A DNA stretch of 64,000 bases from Clostridium hydrogeniformans DSM 21757 (lineage in GTDB: Bacteria; Bacillota; Clostridia; Clostridiales; Clostridiaceae): positions 1 to 64,000 of the forward strand of contig NZ_KK366004.1 in assembly GCF_000686705.1 (NCBI RefSeq), in the 5' to 3' direction. The position numbers were made by a program, and so were the translations under genes. The notes under the pieces were generated by a model that had not been told where the DNA came from, made no database searches, and saw only the letters and a list, made by a program, of their open reading frames with translations. Position 1 is the stretch's first letter. Every line of letters starts with the position of its first letter. Shown here one piece after another: positions 55,664-64,000 of this stretch.

Positions 55664-55948
55664 ATGAAGAAGAGAAATATAATACTGTTAGCGTTATGCG
55701 CTTTATTAATAATAGTTCCCTTTGTAATATCTAAGGAAGCGCCATTTGAAGGTGCTGATGCTGAGGCAGAAGAATTAATAACAGAAATAAATAAGGACTA
55801 TGAGCCATGGTTTGAAAGCCTTTGGGAGCCACCTTCAGGAGAAGTTGAAAGCTTTTTATTTGCATTTCAAGCAGCAGCAGGGGCTGGGTTTATAGGATAT
55901 TTTGTAGGTAAAAAGAAATATGATAAGGGAAATAAATCTGCATGCTAG
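55664..55948 (+). CDS. cbiN: Cobalt ECF transporter accessory protein CbiN
   Basis: CbiN is a small two-helix membrane protein that helps CbiM load cobalt. The 94-residue protein has membrane segments at both ends and the typical acidic middle FEGADAEAEELI and YEPWFESLWEPPSGEVESFL. It begins one base after the cbiM stop and overlaps cbiQ by 29 bases. Confidence 0.95.
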   Translation: MKKRNIILLALCALLIIVPFVISKEAPFEGADAEAEELITEINKDYEPWFESLWEPPSGEVESFLFAFQAAAGAGFIGYFVGKKKYDKGNKSAC

Positions 55949-56615
55949 AATAAATAAAAATACTTCTATACATCCTCTAGAAAAGATTATGATAACCCTT
56001 ATATCGCTTATACTATGCTCATATACTGTAAATATTTATATTATATGTATAAATATACTACTAATTAGTGTGCTAGTTTTAAGAGCTGAAATTCCTCTAG
56101 TTATTGTAAAAAAGTTTTTAATGATAGGTCTTACATTTTCACTAATATCCATAATACCTATTTTATTTATAGGAAATAATACATCTATTGTGATTATAGT
56201 CTTAAGAACCTTAAATGGAGCAATGACCATAAGTCTATTGTCCTTAACAACACCACTAGATCATATAATAGCTTTAATAAGTAAAAGTGAGTTTTTAAGA
56301 GACATTGGAGATATAGCAAAATCCATGGAAAGATTTTTAATCTTAATAGAAGATGATTTTAATATAACTTTTAAAGCAGTAAAGTCTAGAGGCGGTTTTA
56401 ATGGTTATAAGAAATCTATTAGGGATTTTGGTTATGTATGCTCCTTAGTAATAAAAAACTTATTTTCATCATGGAAGGAAATAAAAGATGGTCTTAACAC
56501 GAGATGCTATAATGGTAGACATAACTATTCATTTGAGTTTTCAATAAATACTTTAAGGGTAATTAGTATAATAATATATGGTATCATAAGCTTAAGTTTA
56601 TGTATAAAAATATAG
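55920..56615 (+). CDS. cbiQ: Cobalt ECF transporter T component CbiQ
   Basis: CbiQ is the transmembrane coupling subunit between CbiM and the ATPase. The 231-residue protein has about five membrane segments and the two cytoplasmic coupling motifs, seen here as AVKSRGGF and DGLNTRCYNG (the A-R-G type). It overlaps cbiN, indicating tight coupling. The usual next gene, cbiO, is absent: a terminator follows directly. Confidence 0.93.
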   Translation: MIREINLHARINKNTSIHPLEKIMITLISLILCSYTVNIYIICINILLISVLVLRAEIPLVIVKKFLMIGLTFSLISIIPILFIGNNTSIVIIVLRTLNGAMTISLLSLTTPLDHIIALISKSEFLRDIGDIAKSMERFLILIEDDFNITFKAVKSRGGFNGYKKSIRDFGYVCSLVIKNLFSSWKEIKDGLNTRCYNGRHNYSFEFSINTLRVISIIIYGIISLSLCIKI

Positions 56616-56645
56616 TGGCTAAAAATTTTTAGCCGCTATATTTTT
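56611..56645 (+). terminator. Terminator of the cobalamin operon
   Basis: TATAGTGGCTAAAAA and TTTTTAGCCGCTATA pair (one G-T) and are followed by TTTTT, right at the end of cbiQ. Confidence 0.9.
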
Positions 56646-56675
56646 ATTTAAAAGAATAATATTTATATAGATAAA

Positions 56676-57059
56676 TTATTTTCTACTATTACCATGTTGG
56701 TCAAAATTATTTTTTAAGGCTCTTTCCGTAGGAATTATGGAACCAATTAAGAAAATAAGTTGTATACCGCAAAGTATACCACCAAAAATGCTAACAACCT
56801 TCATATCTTTTCCAATTACAAAGAGCATCGACATTATAGTGAGAATAAGCATAATCCATCCTAGACTTAGCCATAGTTTTCCACAATAGTGATGTGCAAA
56901 ATTCCAAGTATCTTTGTTTTTCATAGACATAGAGGTTCGGTATCCAGAAATCCTATTAATCTCTTTAGGAGGTTTTTTCATGAAATATTTACCAAGAATT
57001 ATCATTGCAAGTGGAAGTAATAAGTTTGAAATCAGCATAAAGATCCAAAATCCCATTTT
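56676..57059 (-). CDS. SdpI-family membrane protein
   Basis: The 127-residue protein has three membrane segments and the SdpI/DUF-type core IDRISGYRTSMSM-like sequence NRISGYRTSMSMKNKDTW followed by FAHHYCGKLW. SdpI in Bacillus gives immunity to the SdpC toxin, but most members of the family have no known partner and no sdpC-like gene is present. Upstream TTG and ATG codons are in frame; the ATG at 57059 is best spaced from AAAGGAG. Confidence 0.85.
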   Translation of the reverse strand, partial: KMGFWIFMLISNLLLPLAMIILGKYFMKKPPKEINRISGYRTSMSMKNKDTWNFAHHYCGKLWLSLGWIMLILTIMSMLFVIGKDMKVVSIFGGILCGIQLIFLIGSIIPTERALKNNFDQHGNSRK

Positions 57060-57410
57060 CATATCTCCTTTCAAAATATAGACATTAAGTTTTTATTATT
57101 TTAAAATTATGTATTAAAGTATAATATATTTATATGCTAATTAGTGATATATAGATAAGTAGAACTTATAGATATTAGTTAAATTCTAGTTTACAATTAA
57201 TTTGAAAAAATGTTTTAATAAAATCAGTATACATTTGGTATTTTAAAAAGAGAAGACACTTATATTATAAATTACACCTTATTTCATAATTTAAGAAAAA
57301 TGAGACCTGATAGGATTAATAACTATAGTATGGAGGATATAAGAAATAAAGAAAAATAAAATATCTATTGACATACTAGGAAAATATATATTATAATATT
57401 AAATGTACTT
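57060..57410. other. Intergenic region upstream of tRNA-Trp
   Basis: AT-rich DNA without a gene. The only confident element is the tRNA promoter at 57368-57397. Confidence 0.5.
57368..57397 (+). promoter_or_regulatory. Sigma-A promoter of tRNA-Trp copy 2
   Basis: A perfect TTGACA (57368-57373) and a perfect TATAAT (57392-57397) are 18 bp apart, 13 bases before the tRNA. Confidence 0.88.
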
Positions 57411-57486
57411 AGGGGTATAGCTCAATTGGTAGAGTAGCGGTCTCCAAAACCGTTGGTTCCGGGTTCAAGTCCTCGTGCCCCTGCCA
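57411..57486 (+). tRNA. tRNA-Trp (CCA), copy 2
   Basis: Complete cloverleaf with anticodon CCA and encoded CCA end, identical in all 76 bases to the minus-strand copy at 27744-27819. It has its own strong promoter and terminator. Confidence 0.96.
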
Positions 57487-57487
57487 T

Positions 57488-57526
57488 AAAAAATCCTTAC
57501 AGATTTTATCTGTAAGGATTTTTATT
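57488..57526 (+). terminator. Terminator of tRNA-Trp copy 2
   Basis: AAAAATCCTTACAGA and TCTGTAAGGATTTTT form a perfect stem, followed by ATTTTAT. Confidence 0.9.
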
Positions 57527-57789
57527 TTATAATAAGTTAAGATTTTTAGTGTATTTTAAAGACTTAGAAAAAACTGTAGTTTTAATCTAGAATAATTTCT
57601 GAGGTGTTTTTTTATATAGGGAGTTATATATATTGCATTAAGTAATTTAAATTTCACTGATTGATGACTCAATAAGTTTCAACTGAAGCTAATTTAGTTT
57701 TAATATTAGAACTTATATATATTTATTTTGTATATTAAATTTACAGATAACTATGTAAACTTAAAACTAAAATTAATACTAGATTAATT
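57527..57789. other. AT-rich intergenic region
   Basis: Nothing supportable was seen between the tRNA terminator and the convergent GNAT gene. Confidence 0.4.
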
Positions 57790-58311
57790 TTAGTTTAATA
57801 TTAATTGGAATGCTTTTCTTTCACCATCCCTAACAGGAAGTAAAATATCTCCTTTTTCTCCAAATCCAGAATTTTTTATAACTCGTTGCATTATTAAATT
57901 TTTAGGGTGGGTATCTATTCTTATATCAGTATTTCCTAAAATACTAGCAGTGGTTATAAGTAATTCTAATAATTTATTTGATAAACCTTTTCCTTTAATA
58001 GAAGTATCAATTGCTACACGATGAATAGATACATAGGAATTTTGACTTTCATCCCATTTTCCATTTTTTAAAGTCTTATATGCTTCTTCAGGGTTGCTTA
58101 TAATACTTGCAACACCTATAATTTTTTTATTTAAAATCATAACATAAGCTTCTTGATTTTTTATATCTTCAAGAAAAATATCATAACTAGGACCATCTCC
58201 ATCCTTCCATTGAGGAATACCATTTTTCTTAAGAGCCTCTCTACCATCCTCTATTATATTCATTATTTCAATTAAATCTTCAAGTTTAGCTCTCCTTAAA
58301 TAAGGGTTCAT
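57790..58311 (-). CDS. GNAT-family N-acetyltransferase
   Basis: The 173-residue protein has the GNAT acetyl-CoA motif VSIHRVAIDTSIKGKGLSNK and a C-terminal MQRVIKNSGFGEKGDI. An IPQWKDGDGPS segment near the N terminus recurs in a subgroup of small uncharacterised acetyltransferases. The substrate is unknown. The frame opens at 58326, but GGAGGAG falls inside that extension, so the ATG at 58311 is preferred. The gene stands alone. Confidence 0.87.
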   Translation of the reverse strand: MNPYLRRAKLEDLIEIMNIIEDGREALKKNGIPQWKDGDGPSYDIFLEDIKNQEAYVMILNKKIIGVASIISNPEEAYKTLKNGKWDESQNSYVSIHRVAIDTSIKGKGLSNKLLELLITTASILGNTDIRIDTHPKNLIMQRVIKNSGFGEKGDILLPVRDGERKAFQLILN

Positions 58312-58976
58312 TATATTCTCCTCCATTACTTTAGTTTATTAATTTAATATAAAAAATTATATTACTGTTATATAAGCATAGTCAATAAAAATACTAGTAA
58401 CTTTAAGATATTACTTACTTTAAAGGAGTATGAGTTTCATAAAGGATTTAGATTACAGAGTTAATTTATTTCAATAAAATAAGACCTTAACTTTAGTAGT
58501 AAATATCACTAGGTTATCATAATTTAAAATAAATTTATTATTTATACTAAATATAAGATGGAAGAAGACTTTTAGGAAACCTAATTAATAGACTATAAAC
58601 TTATTACTATGAAACTAAAGGAATATATTTTGATGGTTAGTATGTTTTTATAGTATTATTATTTTAGTTAAGGATTTATATAAGTATTTAAGAAAATTTA
58701 AGAGAAATATATTATTGTACACTAACTCCTCGCAATAGCTTGGAGGTACTAAAATTATTTAATTTAAAAGTGTTAATGTTTTAGTATAAAAGTTAAATAT
58801 ATTTTTTTAGTGTTCCTATGTTTTACGAAAATAAAAGTTTAAAGTAATTTTAAAATACATCTAAATTATTAAAGTAAATAATTTATTTATTCTATAGGTC
58901 ATAACATAAGTAAGAAAATATTCATAAGGGATAAACTTTAGATAATGGTTAAAATATTCTTAAGGAGTGAAGGGGT
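58312..58976. other. Long intergenic region upstream of the sigma-54 activator
   Basis: About 665 bases, strongly AT-rich, without a supportable gene. The exception in composition is 58717-58749, where GTAC and CTCC can pair with GGAG and GTAC around CGCAATAGC. No clear promoter for the activator was recognised. Confidence 0.5.
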
Positions 58977-61067
58977 TTGCTTAGAGAAGATGTTATAATA
59001 AATCACGAAAAAGGGTTACATGCAAGAGTGGTAGCTATGGTTGTTTTAAAAGCTAATGAAATTAATAAAAAGTATAACTGCAATCTTTATATACAGTATA
59101 AGGATAGAAAAAGTATACCAGCTACTAGCCTTATGCCTTTAGTTCTTCTTAAAGTTAAACAAGGAGAAACTGTTGGCGTAGAGGTAGAAGGAAAAGAGAA
59201 TAGAGAAGCTTTAAAGGAAATGGCTAATTTTTTAAGGGGAGATTTTCATATAAAAGAGAGTGATCAAGGAAAAGTTGATAATATAATAGAGGATAATAAT
59301 ATAACATGGGAACAGGTTTTTAAAAGTACTGCAAATGGAATAGTAGCTGTAGATGAGCACGGGAACATAATGCTAAGTAATCCTTCAGCAGACAATATAT
59401 TAAATATAGTTTATGAAGATATAGTTGGGAAGAATATAGGGGACATATTGACGAGCTTACCCCTAATTGATGTATTAAAAGATAGGGATCCTAGAATAGG
59501 AGTTAAAAAGACATTAGAAGATAAGATGTTACTTATAAATACTACTCCTATAATAATAGGAAAAGATTTTAAAGGAGCAGTAGCTGTATTTGAAGATATA
59601 TCTAACCTAGAAAGGATAAAATCGGAACTTTATGAAGTAAAGGAACTTAAAGAAAGGCTTCAAAGAATAGTAGAAAATGTTCATGATGGAATATGTCTTG
59701 TAAATAGAGATGGAGTTATAACCTATGTAAACCCAGCCTATATAGAGCTTTTAAGGGATAAAGAAGAAAACCTTTTGGGGAAAAATATATTTGAAATATC
59801 TCCAAATGGTATAAGATGTGAAGCTTTAAAAATAGGAAGACCTATAATAGGAAAAGTTATTAAAAAAAGAGAAGGAATAAATGTAGTAGCAAATGTTACT
59901 CCTATAATTTTAGAGGATAAAATCACAGGAGTTCTATCTGTAATTAAGGATTTATCAGAGGTTCAAATACTTACTGAAATGGTAAATGAGATATCAGCTA
60001 AGGCTGAATACTTAGAAGGAGAACTTTATAGAAGAGAAGAACCAGGAGAAGCTTTTTCAAAATTTATTGGAAGAAGTGGTAAAACTTTAGATGCCTTAGC
60101 TATGGCAAAAAAGGCTGCTAAAACTAATGCCACAGTGCTTATAAGAGGAGAAAGTGGTACAGGTAAGGAGCTTATAGCGGAAGGAATACATACTTCTTCA
60201 TCTAATAATAGGGGACCATTTGTAAGAGTTAATTGTGCAGCTATACCAGAAAATCTACTTGAGAGTGAATTGTTTGGTCATGAAAAAGGTTCATTTACAG
60301 GAGCTTATAAAAGAAAACTTGGAAAGTTTGAACTGGCTCATAATGGGACTATATTCTTAGACGAAATAGGTGAAATGGAAAAGAATATGCAAGCCAAAAT
60401 ACTAAGGGTTATACAAGAAAGAGAAATTCAAAGAGTTGGTGGAGATGAAACCATAAAAATAAATGTAAGAATAATAGCAGCAACTCATAGAAATCTTGAG
60501 GATATGGTAAGGTATGGTGGCTTTAGGGAGGATTTATATTATAGATTAAATGTTATTCCTATTTATATACCACCATTAAGGGAAAGGAAGCAAGACTTAG
60601 CCTTCTTAATAGGATATTTTCTTGAGAAACTTGACATGGAAACTGGAAAAAATATAATAGGAGTAACTAATGAAGCTATGGAGGGTTTTTTGAACTATAA
60701 GTGGCCAGGAAATGTTAGGGAGCTTCAGAATCTGCTAGAAAGAATAATTACTCTTACAGAAAAAGACTATATAGATTTAAAAGACTTACCATTGTATATG
60801 AAATCAGATGAAGGAAATGAGACTAGTAAGCAGATTTTAGAAAAACAAGTATTAAAAAATAAAAATCTTATGGAGATAATAGAGGATGAAGAAGAGATTC
60901 TTCCTCTTAAAGATTATGAAAAGATAATTATAGAAAAAGCTCTAAAAAAATATGGTAGCTTCAATGCGGCAGGTAAAGCTCTAGGTATTACTCATAAAAC
61001 TGTAGCTTCTAAGGCAAGACAATATGGAATAGAAAAAATAGTATCTTGGGAAAATCTATCAAGGTAA
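58977..61067 (+). CDS. Sigma-54 activator with N-terminal HPr domain
   Basis: The 696-residue protein is a bacterial enhancer-binding protein with unusual input domains. Residues 1-90 are HPr-like: GLHARVV puts a His at position 15, as in HPr, but the following Pro is Val; Ser51 matches the regulatory serine. Two PAS domains follow (about 108-215 and 228-335), then the AAA+ domain with Walker A GESGTGKE (391-398), the sigma-54 loop GSFTGA (438-443, normally GAFTGA) and Walker [12 protein letters not shown] Fis-type helix-turn-helix ends the protein (about 655-690; [17 protein letters not shown]). It starts at TTG after AGGAG. Next come glpF and dhaKL with a sigma-54 promoter, so it probably controls glycerol/dihydroxyacetone use; that target is inferred. 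Confidence 0.92.
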   Translation: MLREDVIINHEKGLHARVVAMVVLKANEINKKYNCNLYIQYKDRKSIPATSLMPLVLLKVKQGETVGVEVEGKENREALKEMANFLRGDFHIKESDQGKVDNIIEDNNITWEQVFKSTANGIVAVDEHGNIMLSNPSADNILNIVYEDIVGKNIGDILTSLPLIDVLKDRDPRIGVKKTLEDKMLLINTTPIIIGKDFKGAVAVFEDISNLERIKSELYEVKELKERLQRIVENVHDGICLVNRDGVITYVNPAYIELLRDKEENLLGKNIFEISPNGIRCEALKIGRPIIGKVIKKREGINVVANVTPIILEDKITGVLSVIKDLSEVQILTEMVNEISAKAEYLEGELYRREEPGEAFSKFIGRSGKTLDALAMAKKAAKTNATVLIRGESGTGKELIAEGIHTSSSNNRGPFVRVNCAAIPENLLESELFGHEKGSFTGAYKRKLGKFELAHNGTIFLDEIGEMEKNMQAKILRVIQEREIQRVGGDETIKINVRIIAATHRNLEDMVRYGGFREDLYYRLNVIPIYIPPLRERKQDLAFLIGYFLEKLDMETGKNIIGVTNEAMEGFLNYKWPGNVRELQNLLERIITLTEKDYIDLKDLPLYMKSDEGNETSKQILEKQVLKNKNLMEIIEDEEEILPLKDYEKIIIEKALKKYGSFNAAGKALGITHKTVASKARQYGIEKIVSWENLSR
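61045..61063. promoter_or_regulatory. Candidate activator-binding site 1
   Basis: A 19-bp partial dyad, CTTGGGAAAATCTATCAAG, lies in the last codons of the activator gene. Read on the opposite strand, the second site at 61078-61096 matches it in most positions. Its centre is about 150 bp before the -24 element. Confidence 0.6.
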
Positions 61068-61077
61068 TAAGGAGCAA

Positions 61078-61096
61078 CTTGATACTTTTTACCAAG
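61078..61096. promoter_or_regulatory. Candidate activator-binding site 2
   Basis: CTTGATACTTTTTACCAAG is a second 19-bp CTTG-N11-CAAG dyad, 33 bp (about three helical turns) from the first and in inverse orientation. With two bases of flank on each side, 18 of 23 positions agree. Confidence 0.6.
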
Positions 61097-61099
61097 ACA

Positions 61100-61137
61100 A
61101 AAACAGTAGAATCTTATAATAGATTTTGCTGTTTTTT
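61100..61137 (+). terminator. Terminator of the sigma-54 activator gene
   Basis: AAAACAGTAGAATCT and AGATTTTGCTGTTTT form an imperfect stem followed by a T-run. It separates the activator transcript from glpF. Confidence 0.8.
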
Positions 61138-61202
61138 ATTTTATATAAGTTAATCCATTATAAATATAGGGGTTAGAAAATGTTTTCAAAGAAATTTAAA
61201 AG

Positions 61203-61220
61203 TTGGCATAGGATATGCTT
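61203..61220 (+). promoter_or_regulatory. Sigma-54 (-24/-12) promoter of glpF-dhaK-dhaL
   Basis: TTGGCAT-AGGAT-ATGCTT fits the sigma-54 consensus TTGGCAC-N5-TTGCTT closely. The invariant GG (61205-61206) and GC (61217-61218) are exactly ten bases apart. Transcription would start near 61230, before the ribosome site AAGGGGAG of glpF. Confidence 0.83.
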
Positions 61221-61256
61221 TATATATAAACAAGAAAAACAAAAGGGGAGATTAAA

Positions 61257-61961
61257 ATGAGTACATTCTTAGCAGAACTTTTAGGAACAATGCTTTTAGT
61301 ATTCTTAGGAAATGGGGTAGTAGCCAATGTGGTACTAAAAAAATCTAAAGCAGAGGGATCAGGATGGCTTACTATATCATGGGGATGGGCTCTTGCAGTA
61401 GTTATACCAGTATTTATGTTTGGAGCTATAAGTGGAGCACACTTTAACCCAGCAGTAACTATTGCTCTTGCTACTATAGGAAAGTTTCCGTGGAATAGTG
61501 TAGCACCATATTTAGCAGCACAGTTTATAGGAGCATTCCTAGGAGGAACCTTAGTACTATTATTCTTTTATCCACATTATAAGGAAACAGAGGATAAAGG
61601 TGCGAAGCTTGCAACTTTTTCTACAGCACCAGCCCTTAGAAATAAACTATGGAACTTTGTAAGTGAAGTTTTAGGAACTTTTGTACTTGTTTTTGGAATT
61701 CTTGGTACAGGAACTGCTAAGGTAGCAGAAGGTTTTGGACCTATTATAGTTGGAGGTATAGTACTTGCTATTGGAATATGCCTTGGAGGAACTACAGGTT
61801 ATGCTATAAATCCAGCAAGAGATTTGGCACCTAGAATAGCCCATGCCATTCTACCAGTACCTAATAAAGGGGATTCAGATTGGGGATATTCTTGGATACC
61901 AGTTATAGGTCCAATAATAGGGGGAATATTAGGAGCTATATTGTTTAACTTAGTATATTAA
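61257..61961 (+). CDS. glpF: Glycerol uptake facilitator (aquaglyceroporin)
   Basis: GlpF lets glycerol diffuse through the membrane. The 234-residue protein has the two half-membrane loops SGAHFNPAVTIAL and GYAINPARDLAPR; the Asp after NPAR marks the glycerol-conducting branch of the family. Six membrane helices are visible. It is directly behind a sigma-54 promoter and before dihydroxyacetone kinase genes, which suggests import of substrate for the same route. Confidence 0.95.
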   Translation: MSTFLAELLGTMLLVFLGNGVVANVVLKKSKAEGSGWLTISWGWALAVVIPVFMFGAISGAHFNPAVTIALATIGKFPWNSVAPYLAAQFIGAFLGGTLVLLFFYPHYKETEDKGAKLATFSTAPALRNKLWNFVSEVLGTFVLVFGILGTGTAKVAEGFGPIIVGGIVLAIGICLGGTTGYAINPARDLAPRIAHAILPVPNKGDSDWGYSWIPVIGPIIGGILGAILFNLVY

Positions 61962-62263
61962 AAGTATTTTCATGGATTAAATTAGTATTAATCATAGTAA
62001 AGATAAGCATAAAATAATTTATAACTAAAAACTATTTTATATACTATTTAAAATTTAAAAGTTAAAAATAATTAAATTGAGATATAAATCAAATGGAAGT
62101 TTAAAAATATATATTACATGTTTAAAAATAATTTAATAATAAAACTTATAATATTAGAAAAGTACAGGGATAATTAAAAATTAAAATTAATAAAAATATA
62201 AATATAGGTTAAACACTATAATATAAAATATTGAATAAGGAATTAAATTTAGGAGGGAATTTT
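61962..62263. other. Intergenic region glpF-dhaK
   Basis: Very AT-rich with no hairpin terminator and no clear promoter. glpF and dhaK may be cotranscribed, or an unrecognised promoter may lie here. Confidence 0.4.
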
Positions 62264-63265
62264 ATGAAAAAGCTAATAAATAACCCAAATGATGTTTTAC
62301 AAGATATGATAAAAGGAATCACTTATGCTCATGGTGAGTATTTAAGAAAACTTGAATGTTTTGATGTTCTTGTTAGAAAAAACTCACCTATTAAAGGAAA
62401 GGTAGCTTTAGTTAGTGGTGGAGGAAGTGGTCATGAACCAGCTCATGGAGGGTATGTAGGACATGGAATGCTTGATGCGGCTGTGTGTGGAGCTGTATTT
62501 ACCTCCCCAACTCCAGATCAGGTCTTTGAAGCTATAAAGGCAGTGGATGGAGGAGAAGGAGTACTACTTGTTATTAAAAATTATAGTGGAGACATAATGA
62601 ATTTTGAAATGGCAAAAGACATGGCTGATATGGAAGGAATAAAGGTTGAAACTGTAGTGGTTAATGATGATGTAGCCGTTGAGGATAGTCTTTACACAGC
62701 AGGAAGACGTGGTATAGCTGGAACTGTATTTGTTCATAAAATAGCTGGAGCTAAGGCTGAGACTGGAGCTTCCCTTGAAGAAGTTAAAAGAGTTGCAGAT
62801 AAAGTAGTTGAAAATGTAAGAAGTATGGGGATGGCATTGACTTCTTGCACAGTACCAGCAGCAGGAAAGTCAAATTTTACTTTAGATAAAGATGAAGTAG
62901 AAATAGGGATGGGTATTCATGGAGAGCCAGGAACTCATAGAGAGAAAATATCAACAGCTGATAATATAGCACAGCATCTTGTGGAGAGAATACTAGAAGA
63001 CATTAGTATTGAAAAAGAGGAAGAAGTAGCAGTTATGATAAATGGATTAAGTGGTACCCCTCTTATGGAACTGTATATAATAAATAAAAAAGTTCAAGAA
63101 ATACTAGAAGAAAGAGGAATAAAAGCATATAAGACCTTTGTTGGAGAATTTATGACTTCTCTTGAAATGGCAGGATGCTCAGTAACTTTATTAAAACTTG
63201 ATAATGAACTTAAAGAGTTATTAGATGAAAAGGCAGATACACCAGGATTTAAGGTGTTTAAGTAA
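62264..63265 (+). CDS. dhaK: Dihydroxyacetone kinase substrate-binding subunit
   Basis: DhaK binds dihydroxyacetone covalently through a His for phosphorylation by DhaL. The 333-residue protein has VSGGGSGHEPAHGGYVGHGM, NYSGDIMNFEMA, AGRRGIAGTVFVHKIAGA and the substrate His in GMGIHGEPGTH. A TTG at 62231 is in frame, but AGGAGGG fixes the start at ATG 62264. With dhaL downstream this is the PTS-dependent type, in which phosphate comes from DhaM rather than ATP, unless an ATP-type partner follows. Confidence 0.95.
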   Translation: MKKLINNPNDVLQDMIKGITYAHGEYLRKLECFDVLVRKNSPIKGKVALVSGGGSGHEPAHGGYVGHGMLDAAVCGAVFTSPTPDQVFEAIKAVDGGEGVLLVIKNYSGDIMNFEMAKDMADMEGIKVETVVVNDDVAVEDSLYTAGRRGIAGTVFVHKIAGAKAETGASLEEVKRVADKVVENVRSMGMALTSCTVPAAGKSNFTLDKDEVEIGMGIHGEPGTHREKISTADNIAQHLVERILEDISIEKEEEVAVMINGLSGTPLMELYIINKKVQEILEERGIKAYKTFVGEFMTSLEMAGCSVTLLKLDNELKELLDEKADTPGFKVFK

Positions 63266-63473
63266 GAAGATAAATTAGATGAAATTAAAAAAGAATAAAG
63301 TTATTCAGTAATTACTGATAAGAATTATAAGCTTTTATTTAGATATGCAGAAGGTTTATATACAATATAACTTATAGATTAGGGTTATTAAATAAAGATA
63401 TATGAATTAGATAAATTTTAAATTAATGATTTATATAAAATAAGTTTTAACTTAGGTATTTGGAGGTATAACA

Positions 63474-64000
63474 ATGATAAATGGAAAAAAGATTATAGAA
63501 ATAATAAATAAAATATATGAGAAAATAGAGAAAAATAAAGCTTATTTGACAGAGCTCGATGCAACTATCGGAGATGGAGATCATGGTCTTAATATGAGCA
63601 GAGGATTCTCCGCAGTAGTTCTAAAATTAAAGGATGAGAGCACAAATAATTTAGGGGATATATTTAAGAAGGCTGGTATGGCATTGGTTTCTAATGTAGG
63701 AGGGGCATCAGGTCCTTTATACGGTACAGCTTTTATGAAGGGAGCTGTAGTTGTAAATGAAAAAAGTGAAATGGATATTAATGACTTTTTAAACCTATTA
63801 AAAGCAGCTTTAGATGGAATTAAGCAAAGGGGGAAGGGTGTAGAAGGAGAAAAGACTATGATAGATTCTTTATCTCCTGCTATTGAAGAGCTTGAAAAAG
63901 CTATAAATGAAGGATTATTCCCTAAAGAAGCCTTAGAAAAAGCAAAGGATGGAGCATTAAAAGGAGTTGAATATACAAAAACTATAGTAGCTAAAAAAGG
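63474..64000 (+). CDS. dhaL: Dihydroxyacetone kinase nucleotide-binding subunit (partial)
   Basis: The gene starts at ATG 63474 after TTGGAGG and is still open at the window end (about 175 codons seen). LDATIGDGDHGLNMSRG is the DhaL signature that binds ADP and metal, and NVGGASGPLYGTAFMKGA is the conserved second loop. DhaL transfers phosphate to dihydroxyacetone held by DhaK. The usual third subunit gene, dhaM, would lie beyond the window. Confidence 0.94.
   Translation, partial: MINGKKIIEIINKIYEKIEKNKAYLTELDATIGDGDHGLNMSRGFSAVVLKLKDESTNNLGDIFKKAGMALVSNVGGASGPLYGTAFMKGAVVVNEKSEMDINDFLNLLKAALDGIKQRGKGVEGEKTMIDSLSPAIEELEKAINEGLFPKEALEKAKDGALKGVEYTKTIVAKK

Noticed and set aside
58430-58477. 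15-codon ORF starting beside AAAGGAGT
   Set aside because: The ATG is only one base from the ribosome-site-like sequence, too close for initiation, and the peptide has no recognisable feature.
1-64000. CRISPR arrays, prophage or insertion sequences
   Set aside because: No regularly spaced repeats, transposase or integrase genes, or terminal inverted repeats with target duplications were found.

Overview
The window is low-GC (roughly 30%), AT-rich Firmicutes DNA with strong AGGAGG-type ribosome binding sites, frequent TTG/GTG starts and classic Firmicutes riboswitches. Protein content and gene order (recD2, a comFA relic, comFC, raiA RNA, hpf, secA, prfB, tex) point to a spore-forming anaerobe of Clostridium sensu stricto, close to the C. 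perfringens group. The species call is inference. No phage, insertion sequence or CRISPR array was seen; the window looks like ordinary chromosome.

Layout. 1-4400: tRNA-Thr and tRNA-Tyr, a small membrane-anchored lytic transglycosylase, SAM-I riboswitch plus metK, and convergent nagA. 4800-16200: housekeeping block with recD2, a degenerate ComFA-like protein, comFC, the structured raiA RNA, hpf, secA, prfB (with its programmed frameshift) and tex. 16300-23250: FMN riboswitch plus ribU, a methyltransferase behind a possible attenuator, three tandem M42 peptidase genes (the third looks catalytically dead), and tsaE-tsaB-rimI on the minus strand. 23800-33520: mixed accessory genes: a double HD-GYP-like protein, an orphan metal-binding-protein homologue without its histidines, a CBS-ACT protein, a Nim-like flavoprotein, tRNA-Trp, an ABC exporter, an SRAP protein, and an MBOAT/DHHW O-acyltransferase pair. 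33780-56650: a cobalamin riboswitch followed by about 22 kb of co-directional anaerobic B12 genes: cobT, precorrin-2 dehydrogenase, hemC, cobA-hemD fusion, hemB, cobC, cobU, cobS, cbiK, cbiP, cbiB, cobD, cbiA, cbiC, cbiD, cbiE, cbiT, cbiL, cbiF, cbiG, cbiH, cbiJ, cbiM, cbiN, cbiQ. 56650-64000: an SdpI-like protein, a second identical tRNA-Trp, a GNAT acetyltransferase, then a glycerol/dihydroxyacetone block: a sigma-54 activator with an N-terminal HPr domain, glpF, dhaK and the start of dhaL (cut by the window end).

How they work together. The cobalamin operon carries nearly the whole route from 5-aminolevulinate to the nucleotide loop, and its leader should shut it off when B12 is plentiful. 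Missing from the window are aminolevulinate synthesis (hemA, hemL), the corrinoid adenosyltransferase and the cobalt-transporter ATPase cbiO. The glpF-dhaK-dhaL unit has a well-formed -24/-12 promoter, and two related 19-bp dyads lie upstream, in the 3' end of and just after the activator gene. This makes a compact candidate circuit in which PTS phosphorylation could tune glycerol or dihydroxyacetone use.

The observations most worth checking are the sigma-54 site pair, the raiA promoter that shares bases with the comFC stop codon, the dead M42 paralogue, the degenerate ComFA, a structured leader of unknown class before cbiMNQ, a 24-bp palindrome before cobT, and a five-codon leader ORF plus terminator hairpin before the methyltransferase.
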